This document shows, piece by piece, positions 36,738-46,440 of a stretch of 64,000 bases of DNA (positions are counted from its first letter, which is position 1; every line of letters starts with the position of its first letter). Position numbers and translations under genes: made by a program. Source of the DNA: Aestuariivirga litoralis (lineage in GTDB: Bacteria; Pseudomonadota; Alphaproteobacteria; Rhizobiales; Aestuariivirgaceae); contig NZ_WAHS01000001.1 in the NCBI RefSeq assembly GCF_015714715.1, positions 1,178,001 to 1,242,000 of the forward strand. Reading direction: 5' to 3'. Below the pieces are notes generated by a model, which was given only the letters and a program-made list of their open reading frames with translations, was not told the DNA's origin and ran no database searches.

Positions 36738-38075
36738 ATGGCCATGCTGGTACATGGCATCCTCAAGAAGCTCATCGCCCGGGGCGACCTGACCTTGACC
36801 GATTGGAAGGGGCGCCAGTCGCATTATGGCGACGGCACGGGCCCCAAAGTCCATATCGAAATCACCTCTGCCTCCGCCGCGCGCAAGATAGGTCTCGACC
36901 CTGATCAGTATCTCGGCGAAGCGTTTACCTCGGGTGAATTCAAGATGCGGCGTGGGCGCATTTATGATTTCCTGGCGATCGCGCTGGAGAATATGGGGGC
37001 CAGTTCTGCTACGATGGGCAAGACCCATTTCATGCACAATTTGCTTTACAAAAGCCGCATCGCGCTGCGCCGTTTGGACCAGCGCAATTCGCTGACACGC
37101 TCGCGGCACAATGTGCACAGCCATTATGACCTTTCGGGCGAGCTTTATGACCTGTTCCTCGACAAGGACCGGCAATATTCCTGCGCCTATTTCGAGAGTG
37201 ACGATCAGACGCTCGAGGAAGCGCAGCTGGCCAAGAAGCGCCACATCGCCGCCAAGATGAATATCAAGCCCGGCATGAAAATCCTCGACATTGGCTCGGG
37301 CTGGGGCGGGATGGGGCTTTATCTCGCCGAGATGTATGGTGCGGATGTTACCGGTGTGACCCTATCGGATGAGCAATTCGCTCTCTCGAATGCGCGCGCC
37401 AAAGACCGCGGGCTGGCCCACCGGGTGCGCTTCCTGCTGGAGGACTACCGCACGCTGACGCAGAAGTTTGACCGCATCGTTTCGGTGGGCATGTTCGAGC
37501 ATGTGGGCGTGGGGCACTTCCCGGAATTCTTCAAGAAATGCTCCGAGCTGTTGAAGCCGGATGGCACCATGCTGCTGCATTCCATCGGGCGCTCGGATGG
37601 GCCGGGGGCCACCAGTGCCTGGACCAAGAAATACATTTTCCCGGGCGGCTATATCCCTGCCCTTTCCGAAGTGATGCCGCAGCTTGAGCGGCATGGGCTT
37701 TACGTCACCGATATTGAAATCCTGCGCTTGCATTATGCCAAGACGCTGCGGCACTGGCTAGACCGATTCATGGCCAACCGCGACAAAGCCGCAGCGCTGT
37801 ATGACGAGCGGTTCTGCCGGTTGTGGGAGTTCTATCTGGCGTCGTCGGAAACGGCTTTCCGGTTCCTCGGCATGAACAATTTCCAGATCCAGTTCGGCCG
37901 TGACCAGCACTATTTGCCCTTCACCCGCGATTACATCATGGCGGAAGAAGCGCGGCTGCGCTTACTGGAGGCGAAGTCGAAATACTATAATGCCAAGGCC
38001 ATCATGCCACCCGTGGCCGAAGCGCCGCGTAAACGCATCGCACTCAAACCGCACCGCAAACTTGAAACAGCCTGA
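36738..38075 (+). CDS. cfa: Cyclopropane-fatty-acyl-phospholipid synthase paralogue 1
   Basis: SAM-dependent enzyme adding a methylene group across the double bond of unsaturated acyl chains in membrane phospholipids. Start 36738 (MAMLVHGILKKL); the paralogues suggest the next Met, 6 nt later, as an alternative. SAM motif LDIGSGWGGMGLYLAEMYGADVTGVTLS; substrate-side residues RQYSCAYFES (Cys), VGMFEHVG (Glu), LLHSIGRSD (His, Ile) and LRLHYAKTL (Tyr) match the E. coli bicarbonate/active-site set. The C-terminus has a basic tail (RKRIALKPHRK). First of three tandem paralogues in one direction with gaps of about 70 and 50 nt. Activity likely; division of labour unknown. Confidence 0.94.
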   Translation: MAMLVHGILKKLIARGDLTLTDWKGRQSHYGDGTGPKVHIEITSASAARKIGLDPDQYLGEAFTSGEFKMRRGRIYDFLAIALENMGASSATMGKTHFMHNLLYKSRIALRRLDQRNSLTRSRHNVHSHYDLSGELYDLFLDKDRQYSCAYFESDDQTLEEAQLAKKRHIAAKMNIKPGMKILDIGSGWGGMGLYLAEMYGADVTGVTLSDEQFALSNARAKDRGLAHRVRFLLEDYRTLTQKFDRIVSVGMFEHVGVGHFPEFFKKCSELLKPDGTMLLHSIGRSDGPGATSAWTKKYIFPGGYIPALSEVMPQLERHGLYVTDIEILRLHYAKTLRHWLDRFMANRDKAAALYDERFCRLWEFYLASSETAFRFLGMNNFQIQFGRDQHYLPFTRDYIMAEEARLRLLEAKSKYYNAKAIMPPVAEAPRKRIALKPHRKLETA

Positions 38076-38144
38076 TCATCACACTTACGTGTTCGGCGGA
38101 ACATGCAAGCCCACCCTCGCGTTATAGCGTGATTGGGTGGGCTG

Positions 38145-39404
38145 ATGATCTGGAAAAATGTACTTAAAAAACTGATTAAGAAGGGTGATCTGACGGTCAC
38201 CGACTGGAATGGCCGGATTTCGAAATTCGGCAATGGCGGCGCCCCCAAATCCCATGTGAAATTTGGGTCTCTCACCGCCACGACGAAAGCAGCACTCGAT
38301 CCCGACCTGCGCCTTGGCGAAGCCTATATGTCCGGCGATCTCGAAATTCTGTACGGCACGCTTTATGACTTTCTGGAATTGATCCTGATCAATACCGGCA
38401 ATGGCATGCGCAATGTGAATGGCACAACGCTCATGCACAAGATGGCCTATCAGGCGCGCATCGCAGGCCGCAAGCTGACCCAGCACAATATCAAAATACG
38501 CTCGCGGAAAAATGTGCAGGTTCACTACGATCTTTCCGGAAAGCTCTATGACCTGTTTCTTGACAAGGACAAGCAATATTCCTGCGCCTATTTCGAGAAT
38601 GACACCGCCACGCTTGAACAGGCGCAGCTCGCCAAGAAGCGCCACATCGCAGCGAAGCTTGATATCAAGCCCGGCATGAAAATCCTCGACATTGGCTCTG
38701 GCTGGGGCGGCATGGGGTTTTATCTGGCGGAAATGTATGGTGCCGATGTCACCGGTGTCACGTTATCGGATGAGCAAGTAGGCGATGCTAATGCGCAAGC
38801 CAAGGCGCTGGGCGTTTCAGACCGCGTGCGCTTCCTTTTGGAAGACTACCGGGCGCTTGACCAGAAGTTTGACCGGATCGTGTCTGTCGGCATGTTCGAG
38901 CATGTGGGCGTGGGCCACTTTGCCGAGTTCTTCAAGAAAGTTTCGCATCTACTGAAGCCCGATGGCACGGCACTTCTGCATTCCATCAACCGCGCAGATG
39001 GGCCGGGAGCAACGGGCGCGTGGATGAATAAATACATCTTCCCCGGTGGCTATGCGCCTGCCCTCTCTGAAGTGATTCCGCATCTCGAACGCAACGATCT
39101 TTATGTGACCGACATTGAGATCCTGCGTACACATTATGCCCGGACGTTGCGGGAGTGGACGACTCGCTTCATGGCGCACCGGGAAGAAGCCAAGGCGCTC
39201 TATGACGAGCGCTTCTGCCGGATGTGGGAATTTTACCTCGTCGGTGCCGAGCTTACTTTTCGTTACATGAGCGCCAATAATTTCCAGATCCAGTTCGGGC
39301 ATGACCAGCATTTCCTGCCCGTCACCCGCGACTATATGGTGGCCGAGGAAGCCCGTTTGAGGAAACTTGAACGCAAGTCGCCTCAATACAAGTCCATAGT
39401 CTAA
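38145..39404 (+). CDS. cfa: Cyclopropane-fatty-acyl-phospholipid synthase paralogue 2
   Basis: Second of the tandem set, 419 aa. ATG 38145 gives MIWKNVLKKLIKKGDLTVTD, aligning with the other two N-termini. SAM motif LDIGSGWGGMGFYLAEMYGAD; KQYSCAYFEN, VGMFEHVG, LLHSINRAD and LRTHYARTL keep the expected Cys, Glu, His-x-Ile and Tyr. It is closest to paralogue 1 in the GSGWGG form and to paralogue 3 in the N-terminal NTGNGxRNxNGTTLxHK segment. It lacks the basic C-terminal tail present in the other two. No hallmark of decay is visible. Confidence 0.94.
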   Translation: MIWKNVLKKLIKKGDLTVTDWNGRISKFGNGGAPKSHVKFGSLTATTKAALDPDLRLGEAYMSGDLEILYGTLYDFLELILINTGNGMRNVNGTTLMHKMAYQARIAGRKLTQHNIKIRSRKNVQVHYDLSGKLYDLFLDKDKQYSCAYFENDTATLEQAQLAKKRHIAAKLDIKPGMKILDIGSGWGGMGFYLAEMYGADVTGVTLSDEQVGDANAQAKALGVSDRVRFLLEDYRALDQKFDRIVSVGMFEHVGVGHFAEFFKKVSHLLKPDGTALLHSINRADGPGATGAWMNKYIFPGGYAPALSEVIPHLERNDLYVTDIEILRTHYARTLREWTTRFMAHREEAKALYDERFCRMWEFYLVGAELTFRYMSANNFQIQFGHDQHFLPVTRDYMVAEEARLRKLERKSPQYKSIV

Positions 39405-39455
39405 AAGCTGAATCACCCGCTTGATGATTGATCTTGGCAGTGCTTTAAGCACGCC

Positions 39456-40766
39456 ATGATTTTGAACAATGTCCTCAAAAAGCTGGTCAAGACCGGCGAC
39501 CTCACCGTCACTGACTGGAAGGGCCGCGTAGCCCATTATGGCGACGGCACCAAGCCCAAAAGCCATGTGAAATTCAACAGTTTCGGCGGCGCGATGAAGA
39601 TCGCCATGGACCCTGATCTGCAGCTGGGCGAAGCCTACATGTCAGGCGACCTCCAGGTGCTGGAAGGTTCGCTCTACGATTTCCTTGAGCTGCTGCTGAT
39701 CAATACCGGCAACGGTTCGCGCAACATCAATGGCACTACGCTGGTACACAAGTTGGCTTATGGTGCGCGCGTGGCCACAAGGCGCATCACCCAGCGCAAT
39801 ACCGAGACGCGCGCCAAGAAGAACACGCAAGTTCACTATGATCTTTCGGGTGATCTCTACGAATTGTTCCTGGACAAAGACAAGCAATATACTTGCGCCT
39901 ATTTTGAGAATGACAAGTCCACGCTGGAAGATGCGCAGCTGGCCAAGAAGCGCCATGTGGCGGCCAAGCTGGACATCAAGCCCGGCATGACGGTGCTGGA
40001 TATCGGCTGCGGCTGGGGCGGGCTGGGGCTTTATCTCGCAGAAGTTTGCGGAGCCAAGGTGACCGGCGTTACGCTGTCTGAAGAACAACAGGCTGTCGCA
40101 GTGGCGCGTTCAAAAGAGCGCGGCATGGAAAAGACTGCACAGTTCAAATTGATGGACTACCGGCACGTTACCGAGAAGTTTGACCGTATCGTTTCCGTCG
40201 GCATGTTTGAGGCTGTGGGCATTGGGCATTTTGAAGAGTTCTTCAAGAAATGCTCCGAGCTGTTGAAGCCCAATGGCACAGTGCTGATCCACTCCATCAA
40301 CCGGGCCGACGGGCCGGGTGCTACCGGCGCGTGGATCAACAAATATATTTTCCCGGGCGGCTACATCCCCGCCCTTTCGGAAGTGATTCCGCATCTGGAG
40401 CGCCACGGGCTTTACATCACCGACATTGAAATTTTGCGCATGCATTACGCACGCACGCTGCGCGAATGGACCAAGCGCTTCATGGCCAATTGGGACAAGG
40501 CCAAGGCGCTGTATGATGAGCGCTTCTGCCGGATGTGGGAATTCTATCTGGTCAGTTCAGAACTTTCGTTCCGCTATATCAGCATGAACAATTTCCAGAT
40601 TCAGTTTGCGCATGATCAGCACTATCTGCCGATCACTCGTGATTACATGATCGCCGAGGAAGCCAGGCTGGCCAAGATCGAGGCCAAGTCAAAGCATTAT
40701 AATGCCAAGGCGATTTATCCGGATCCGGTGAAGCCGGTGAAGAAGGCAGCGAAGAAGAAGCGCTAG
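39456..40766 (+). CDS. cfa: Cyclopropane-fatty-acyl-phospholipid synthase paralogue 3
   Basis: Third of the tandem set, 436 aa. N-terminus MILNNVLKKLVKTGDLTVTD. SAM motif LDIGCGWGGLGLYLAEVCGAKVTGVTLS is the E. coli-like GCGWGG form, whereas copies 1 and 2 have GSGWGG. The glutamate motif reads VGMFEAVG, with Ala in place of the His found in copies 1, 2 and E. coli. Other residues (KQYTCAYFEN, LIHSINRAD, LRMHYARTL) are kept. The C-terminus is Lys-rich (VKPVKKAAKKKR). Its 3' end overlaps the convergent FAD oxidoreductase by 4 nt. The differences suggest it may act on another substrate or partner. Confidence 0.94.
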   Translation: MILNNVLKKLVKTGDLTVTDWKGRVAHYGDGTKPKSHVKFNSFGGAMKIAMDPDLQLGEAYMSGDLQVLEGSLYDFLELLLINTGNGSRNINGTTLVHKLAYGARVATRRITQRNTETRAKKNTQVHYDLSGDLYELFLDKDKQYTCAYFENDKSTLEDAQLAKKRHVAAKLDIKPGMTVLDIGCGWGGLGLYLAEVCGAKVTGVTLSEEQQAVAVARSKERGMEKTAQFKLMDYRHVTEKFDRIVSVGMFEAVGIGHFEEFFKKCSELLKPNGTVLIHSINRADGPGATGAWINKYIFPGGYIPALSEVIPHLERHGLYITDIEILRMHYARTLREWTKRFMANWDKAKALYDERFCRMWEFYLVSSELSFRYISMNNFQIQFAHDQHYLPITRDYMIAEEARLAKIEAKSKHYNAKAIYPDPVKPVKKAAKKKR

Positions 40767-42118
40767 TTAAACTTCCGGTCGATCCAGTCGCGACTGCGGA
40801 AATAGGCGCCGAGCAGCGGCAGGAACCAGGTGTTGCCCGTGTAAAGCGGATGCGTGGGGAATTCGTCCCTGTCGTAAGCGCAGATTCGGTTGCTCTTGCG
40901 CAGGATTTTCAGACCGGTCTGGTGGCCGAGATAACTCAGCATGGCGATGCCGGAGCCATTGCAGGCCAGCGCATAGTGCATGCCCCTGAGCTTGCCCATG
41001 TGAGACATTTCATCGAGGCCGAAAGCCACATTGCCAGTCCATGAATGGGTGATTTTGGTGCCCTTCAATTGCGGATATCGGTCAATCATGAATTGATAGA
41101 GCAAGGGTGCTGTTTCGCGCGGATCAGTGAAGCCGAACTTCGCCCTACCTCCAAAGATCAGCCGCTTTCCATCGGGTGACAAGCGATAATAAGTCAGCAC
41201 GCGGCGGCTATCTGCAAAGGAGCGGTTCTTGGGTGACAGCGATGCCGCGAGATCAGGCGAAAGTTCCTCGGTGGCGATGATGTAAGAGCCGATGGGAACC
41301 ACGCGGCGTTTGAATTCCGGCGTGGCGTTGCCAGTATAGCCATTGGTGCACACAATCACGTCGCGGCAGCGCAATTCGCCGCGCGAGGTTTTCAGCGTCC
41401 AGCTTTCATCGGCATTCTGGCTCATGGATTCGAGCGCCGTCTTCGCCGCGATTTTCACACCGGCCTTGGTTGCGAGATCGAGCAGGCCCTTGAAATAGAG
41501 TGCGGGATGCAAATGCGCGGCGCGCTCCACCACCATGCCGCCATGATAGTAATCAGAACCAATCTGCTCGCGCTGCTGTTCACGTGGCACGACATAAGAG
41601 CCCGAGCCGGCCTCGGCGTTGAGCAGCGCAACCTTCTTCGCCATGTTCTTGTAATGCGCTTCGCACCAGGCGCCCTGGAAGGTGCCCATCTTGTGCCAGC
41701 CGCAATCGATCTTGTGCTGCGCAATCAGGTTTTCAACATGTGCGAATGCATCCGATGCGTCGTTGAGGAAGGGTACGGCCTCTTCGTCGCTCATGGCCTT
41801 GGTGAAATAGCGCTTGCCGACATTCACACCACCCGAAACCATACCGCCGGAACGGGTGGAAGCGCCGAAGCCGGGCTCGGCGGCATCCAGCACCAGCACA
41901 TCAACCCCGCCCTTGGCCAATTCGAGGGCCGCACTCAGGCCCGCATAGCCAGCGCCGATCACAGCCACAGACACGTCCTTAGGAAGCGCTGTTTCGGGCA
42001 GACTTTGGGGCTTGTAGGCCTCCCACCAGAAGGGTTGCAGTTTGAAATCACTATGAAAAATGTTTTGCATGGCCGACACGAGTGAAAACCGTCCGTATTT
42101 CTTGCCCAAGGATGACAT
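40763..42118 (-). CDS. FAD-dependent amine/amino-acid oxidoreductase (DAO family, PuuB/OrdL-like)
   Basis: Flavoprotein with N-terminal dinucleotide fold VAVIGAGYAGLSAALELAKGGVDVLVLDAAEPGFGASTRSGGMVSGG, typical of the D-amino-acid-oxidase family group that includes gamma-glutamylputrescine oxidase and related polyamine or glycine oxidases. The C-terminal FAD contact GLDEMSHMGKLRGMHYALACNGSGIAMLSYLGHQ is present. The substrate is unknown. The start is uncertain: ATG codons at 42151, 42118 and 42070 are in frame and none has a good ribosome site. 42118 is a compromise that leaves room for the divergent gene, while 42070 would begin just before the conserved FHSDFKLQPFWWEAYKP. No polyamine genes are adjacent. 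Confidence 0.87.
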   Translation of the reverse strand: MSSLGKKYGRFSLVSAMQNIFHSDFKLQPFWWEAYKPQSLPETALPKDVSVAVIGAGYAGLSAALELAKGGVDVLVLDAAEPGFGASTRSGGMVSGGVNVGKRYFTKAMSDEEAVPFLNDASDAFAHVENLIAQHKIDCGWHKMGTFQGAWCEAHYKNMAKKVALLNAEAGSGSYVVPREQQREQIGSDYYHGGMVVERAAHLHPALYFKGLLDLATKAGVKIAAKTALESMSQNADESWTLKTSRGELRCRDVIVCTNGYTGNATPEFKRRVVPIGSYIIATEELSPDLAASLSPKNRSFADSRRVLTYYRLSPDGKRLIFGGRAKFGFTDPRETAPLLYQFMIDRYPQLKGTKITHSWTGNVAFGLDEMSHMGKLRGMHYALACNGSGIAMLSYLGHQTGLKILRKSNRICAYDRDEFPTHPLYTGNTWFLPLLGAYFRSRDWIDRKFN

Positions 42119-42169
42119 AAGGTTTATGGGAGTGCCAGCAGGGGACGACATTTTTTGCGGGAGATTCCA

Positions 42170-43006
42170 TTGGCTTTCATCAATAACTTCAAGCGGGCCG
42201 TCCTGGCATCTGCAGTACTGGCTTTGAGTGCTGGCGCAGGCTTTGCCATGCAGGTCGATATCGTCGTCGACAAGGTTGCCCAGCACATGCATGTGAAGGT
42301 CGACGGCGTCGAAAAATATAACTGGCTGGTTTCGACCGGCGGTCCCGGCCATGAAACACCGTCAGGTAAGTTCCATATTTTCCGTTTCGACAAGAACCAT
42401 TTCAGCAAGGAATGGGACGATGCGCCGATGCCGAACGCGATGTTCTTCACGGCACTTGGCCATGCCATTCACGGCTCGTCACATATCAGCCGCCTCGGCA
42501 CCCCGGCCAGCCATGGCTGCGTGCGTTTGGCCCCTGAAAATGCCGCCATCCTGTGGGACCTCGTCACCGAGGCCGGAATCAAGAACAATACTGTTTCGAT
42601 CAAGGGCGGGCTTTTCGACAGCCAGAACCTGACCACCGCCGACACATTCAAGATGTCGTCGGATGACCTCAGGCAAACCGCCTCCTACGATCCAGGCCCC
42701 CGCAAGAGCCTGTTCTGGTGGGTGAAGCCGCAGAAGCGCCAGGAGGTAGACGACCAGCCTTCGGCATTCTCCAAGAAAAAGGTGGCCAAGGATGAGCCAT
42801 TCTCGATCTTCGGCAAGAAAAAGCCGGTAAAGAAGGTTGTTGTCGAGAAGAAGCCAACTGACAAGAAAGCTGTTGCCATCAAAAAAGTGGTGACCGACAA
42901 GAAGGTGGCTGATAGCGAAAAGCCGGCCGCTGCCGTGAAGAAGCCGATCGTCAAGGACGTGAAGAAGAAGAAATTGGTCCCCGCAACTGGCGGAGCCGAA
43001 GGCTGA
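42170..43006 (+). CDS. L,D-transpeptidase (YkuD) with long Lys-rich C-terminal tail
   Basis: Second periplasmic L,D-transpeptidase of the window. TTG 42170 is chosen because GGGAG lies 6-7 nt upstream; an in-frame TTG at 42155 would overlap that site. A signal peptide (AFINNFKRAVLASAVLALSAGAGFA-MQ) is followed by the YkuD domain (about residues 27-145) with STGGPGHETPSGKFHI and active site HAIHGSSHISRLGTPASHGCVRL. Residues about 190-278 form a low-complexity region of Lys, Val, Ala and Asp (KKVVVEKKPTDKK and similar), unusual for an exported enzyme; it might bind acidic envelope polymers. A clean terminator follows. The divergent FAD gene starts about 50 nt away. Confidence 0.93.
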   Translation: MAFINNFKRAVLASAVLALSAGAGFAMQVDIVVDKVAQHMHVKVDGVEKYNWLVSTGGPGHETPSGKFHIFRFDKNHFSKEWDDAPMPNAMFFTALGHAIHGSSHISRLGTPASHGCVRLAPENAAILWDLVTEAGIKNNTVSIKGGLFDSQNLTTADTFKMSSDDLRQTASYDPGPRKSLFWWVKPQKRQEVDDQPSAFSKKKVAKDEPFSIFGKKKPVKKVVVEKKPTDKKAVAIKKVVTDKKVADSEKPAAAVKKPIVKDVKKKKLVPATGGAEG

Positions 43007-43030
43007 GTTTCAGTCTGGTTTGAAAAGTTC

Positions 43031-43054
43031 AAGGGCGGGATTTCTCCCGCCCTT
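43031..43054 (+). terminator. Intrinsic terminator after the second L,D-transpeptidase
   Basis: 10-bp stem AAGGGCGGGA / TCCCGCCCTT with a TTTC loop and a following T-rich stretch (TTTATTTG), 24 nt after the stop codon. It lies just before the convergent RND permease stop and may act on both sides. Confidence 0.88.
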
Positions 43055-43087
43055 TTTATTTGTAGAAGTCGATGAGAGCGCTTCGCC

Positions 43088-46000
43088 CTACTCTGCCGCT
43101 GTCTTGAACTTGGTCACACTGCCTGATGGCTTCGATATGAGTTTCTGCAGCTTTTCTTCCAGCGTGTCGATCTTGGCAGCCAGGCCATCGACCTCGGTGC
43201 CGACATGCTCGACCTTGGCATCCACCGCGGCCAGTGCCGGGTCCTGGATCGCTGGCTCGTCCGTCTTGCCGACGAATCGGCCGAAGATCCAACCGAACAA
43301 GCGGGCTATGTCGTCCATCACGATATAATAAGACGGAACAAAGATCAGGCTGAGGAAGGTGGACACGATCAGGCCGCCGATCACGGCCGTTGCCATGGGC
43401 GAGCGGAATGAACCACCCTCACCGATGCCAAGCGCTGTCGGCAACATACCGGCACCCATGGCGATGGTGGTCATCACAATGGGCCGGGCGCGCTTGAGGC
43501 CAGCGTCAATCACCGCCTCCACGCGTTCCATGCCGTGCTTTTTGCGCTCTACCGCGAAGTCCACCAGCATGATGGCGTTCTTGGCCACGATGCCGATGAG
43601 CATCAGCATGCCGATGAATACCGGCATGGAGAAGGCCTGGTGCGTGAGCAAAAGTGCCAGCACCACGCCACCCAAAGACAGCGGCAGCGAGAGCACGATC
43701 GACAATGGCACGAAGAAGTTGCCGAGCAGAAGGATCAGGATCACCAGCATCAGCAACACGCCAAAGCCACCGGCTTGCGCAAAGCCAGCACCCACTTCGG
43801 CCTGGATTTCAGCGTCGGCACCGGCCTGAATCTTCACCGATTTGGGGAAGTTCATTTTCAACGCGGTGTCTTCGATGATCTTGGTACCGTCGCCCAGTTC
43901 CACGCCTTCGGGCAAATCGGCACCGATGGTGGCCTGGCGTTGGCGATCATAGCGGCGGATCGAAGCCGGGCCTTCCGACAGTTTCACTTCCGCAACCGAG
44001 CTCAAGGGCACGGTTGTCGGCGCTGCGGTGAGTCCGCCCTGCACCGGAATGCGCAGATTGGCGAGTTGCGAGAAGGAGGAGCGTTCGCTTTCCGGAATCT
44101 GCACGCGGATCGGCACCTGGCGCCCATCCACCGAGAATTTGGCCAGCAGCGGGTCAAAGTCACCAATGGTGGCCACACGCACGGCTTGCGAGATTTGCGC
44201 CGCAGTGATGCCGAGGGCAGAAGCCTCAGCCGTCTTTGGCGTGATCTGGATTTCCGGGCGATTCAAGGCACCCTGCGCTTCCGGCGCACGGAGTTTGGGG
44301 TTCTTGCGCAATTCGGCCACAAGGTCAGCGGCGGCATTGGTCAGCGCCACGCCGTCATTGGACAGCATGTTGAACTGCACCTCGCGGTCACCGCGCGGAT
44401 TGATCTTGGCCCATTGCACATCGGCAATGCCGGAGAGCTTGGGCAAGATTTCACCTTCCACCGCAGACTGCGGCAGGATGCGGCCATGCCACGCGAATTG
44501 CGGCAGATGCAGCAGGCTGGCAAGCGGGTTCCACAGATTATGCGTCAGCTCCACGTCGCGGTGGCGCAGGTTCACGAAGATGGCGGCGCGGCGCGCCTCC
44601 ACCGTGCCGGTGGGCGATGAACCGCCAAGCACGAAAACCTGGGTCACTTCCTTATTGTCGCGGATGATGTCTGCCATCGTATCGGTGGCCACACGCGTTT
44701 GATCAAGCGTGGCACCCGGCGGCAACTCCACCGACAGCACAAAGCGCGAGCTATCATCCTTCGGTATGAAGCCCGATGGCAGGAAGCCGAAGCCGAACAC
44801 CGACAGAGCCACAATGGCAAACGAACCAAAGACCGTCACATAGCTCATCAAGTTCGGACGGAACTTGCCGATCTTGATGGTGTGGTTGAGGATATGCAGC
44901 AGCCCGATATAAGTGCGCATCAGGAAGCCCGGCACATGTTCTTCATGCGGGATGGGCTTCATCAGATAGGCGGCCATCATCGGGGTGATGAGGCGCGCGA
45001 CGATCAATGAGAAAAAGACCGCGATCGCCACCGTCATGCCGAACTGCTTGAAATATTGTCCGGCGATGCCGCTCATGAAGGACACGGGCGCAAAGATCGC
45101 GATAATCGAGAAGGAGATGGCAATCACGGCGAGGCCGATTTCGTCAGCTGCTTCCATCGCGGCCCGGTATGGCGTTTTGCCCATGCGCATGTGGCGCGCA
45201 ATGTTTTCGATTTCCACAATCGCGTCATCGACGAGAATACCCGTCGCCAACGTGATGGCGAGGAAGGACACGAGGTTGAGTGAAAAGCCCAACTGATACA
45301 TGATCCAGAAAGCCGGGAAAGCCGAGAGCGGAAGGGATATCGCGGAAATCATGGTGGCGCGGAAATTGCGCAGGAACACAAACACCACGATCACGGCCAG
45401 GACGGCACCCTCGATCAGGCCTTCCATCGCAGCCTTGTAGTTGCCGTAGATGAAATAGACCGTGTCATCGACCAGCGTAAAGCTGGCCGCACCTTTCGAG
45501 GCTGCGGTGATTTCGGCAATCTTGTTCTGCACACGGGTGGCGGTGTCGGTGGAGCTCGCACCCTTGGCACGGAACACCGAGAAGGACACAACGCTCTGGC
45601 CATCGGCGCGTGCGAAGGTGCGCTGCTCGGCGGCGCTATCCACCACATCACCGAGGTCAGACAGTTTTACAGCCTGGCCATTGGAGAGCAGGATTTTCGT
45701 GGCCTTGAGATTTTCAAGGCCGCGTGCACCACCCAAAGTGCGGATGGCCTGTTCCTGGCCGCCAACATTGCTTTTGCCCGCACCCGTATCGGTGTTGGTG
45801 GCAGCAATCTGCGCGTTGACCTGGGCTGCCGTCACGCCAAAGGCGCGCAGTTTCAATGGATCAAGGTTGATACGGATTTCGCGCTCAACGCCGCCGTAGC
45901 GTTCTACCCGGCCCACGCCGGCGGTGCCCTGCAGCCCACGCTTCACGGTGTCATCGACAAACCATGACAGCTGCTCGAGCGTCATGCCCGGGGCTTTCAC

Positions 46001-46429
46001 GGCGTAGGTCTGAATGGCCTGGTTTTCCACATCAACGCTGGAGATCACTGGTTCATCAACGCCAGCGGGAAGCTGGCTTCTGACCTTGGTGACGGCGTCT
46101 TTGGTGTCCTGCAGCGCCTTGGCGGTGGGCACTTCGAGACGGAATTCAATGGCCGTGACCGATCTGCCGTCCGACATGGTGGACGTGATGTGTTTCACAC
46201 CCGAGACACCCGCAATGGAATCCTCAATGATTTTCGTGACCTGGGATTCAAGCTCAGCAGGTGTAGCACCCGCTTCAGAGACGGTGACGGCGATCACCGG
46301 CACGTCAATATTGGGGAACTGCTCGATAGCCATGGAGCGGAAGCTCACCAGGCCCAAAAGAAACAGCACGATGAATCCGAGAACGGCGGGCACCGGATTT
46401 CTGATTGAGAAGGCAGAGAAATTGAACAT
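43088..46429 (-). CDS. RND efflux permease (HAE1/AcrB-like)
   Basis: Inner-membrane proton-driven efflux pump, 1113 aa. N-terminus FSIRNPVPAVLGFIVLFLLGLVSFRSMAIEQFPNIDVPVIAVTV is typical. Proton-relay Asp pair in TM4: ATGILVDDAIVEIENI; the conserved Lys of TM10 is in LIGIVAKNAIMLVDF. Twelve predicted helices and two large periplasmic loops. The last 60 residues extend the usual end with a short predicted coiled coil (VDAKVEHVGTEVDGLAAKIDTLEEKLQKL), which is not standard. It forms an operon with the adaptor gene (11-nt gap) and a PadR regulator. No outer-membrane factor gene is adjacent, so a TolC-like protein from elsewhere must serve. Substrate unknown. Confidence 0.95.
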   Translation of the reverse strand: MFNFSAFSIRNPVPAVLGFIVLFLLGLVSFRSMAIEQFPNIDVPVIAVTVSEAGATPAELESQVTKIIEDSIAGVSGVKHITSTMSDGRSVTAIEFRLEVPTAKALQDTKDAVTKVRSQLPAGVDEPVISSVDVENQAIQTYAVKAPGMTLEQLSWFVDDTVKRGLQGTAGVGRVERYGGVEREIRINLDPLKLRAFGVTAAQVNAQIAATNTDTGAGKSNVGGQEQAIRTLGGARGLENLKATKILLSNGQAVKLSDLGDVVDSAAEQRTFARADGQSVVSFSVFRAKGASSTDTATRVQNKIAEITAASKGAASFTLVDDTVYFIYGNYKAAMEGLIEGAVLAVIVVFVFLRNFRATMISAISLPLSAFPAFWIMYQLGFSLNLVSFLAITLATGILVDDAIVEIENIARHMRMGKTPYRAAMEAADEIGLAVIAISFSIIAIFAPVSFMSGIAGQYFKQFGMTVAIAVFFSLIVARLITPMMAAYLMKPIPHEEHVPGFLMRTYIGLLHILNHTIKIGKFRPNLMSYVTVFGSFAIVALSVFGFGFLPSGFIPKDDSSRFVLSVELPPGATLDQTRVATDTMADIIRDNKEVTQVFVLGGSSPTGTVEARRAAIFVNLRHRDVELTHNLWNPLASLLHLPQFAWHGRILPQSAVEGEILPKLSGIADVQWAKINPRGDREVQFNMLSNDGVALTNAAADLVAELRKNPKLRAPEAQGALNRPEIQITPKTAEASALGITAAQISQAVRVATIGDFDPLLAKFSVDGRQVPIRVQIPESERSSFSQLANLRIPVQGGLTAAPTTVPLSSVAEVKLSEGPASIRRYDRQRQATIGADLPEGVELGDGTKIIEDTALKMNFPKSVKIQAGADAEIQAEVGAGFAQAGGFGVLLMLVILILLLGNFFVPLSIVLSLPLSLGGVVLALLLTHQAFSMPVFIGMLMLIGIVAKNAIMLVDFAVERKKHGMERVEAVIDAGLKRARPIVMTTIAMGAGMLPTALGIGEGGSFRSPMATAVIGGLIVSTFLSLIFVPSYYIVMDDIARLFGWIFGRFVGKTDEPAIQDPALAAVDAKVEHVGTEVDGLAAKIDTLEEKLQKLISKPSGSVTKFKTAAE

Positions 46430-46440
46430 GGGGTTCGGCC

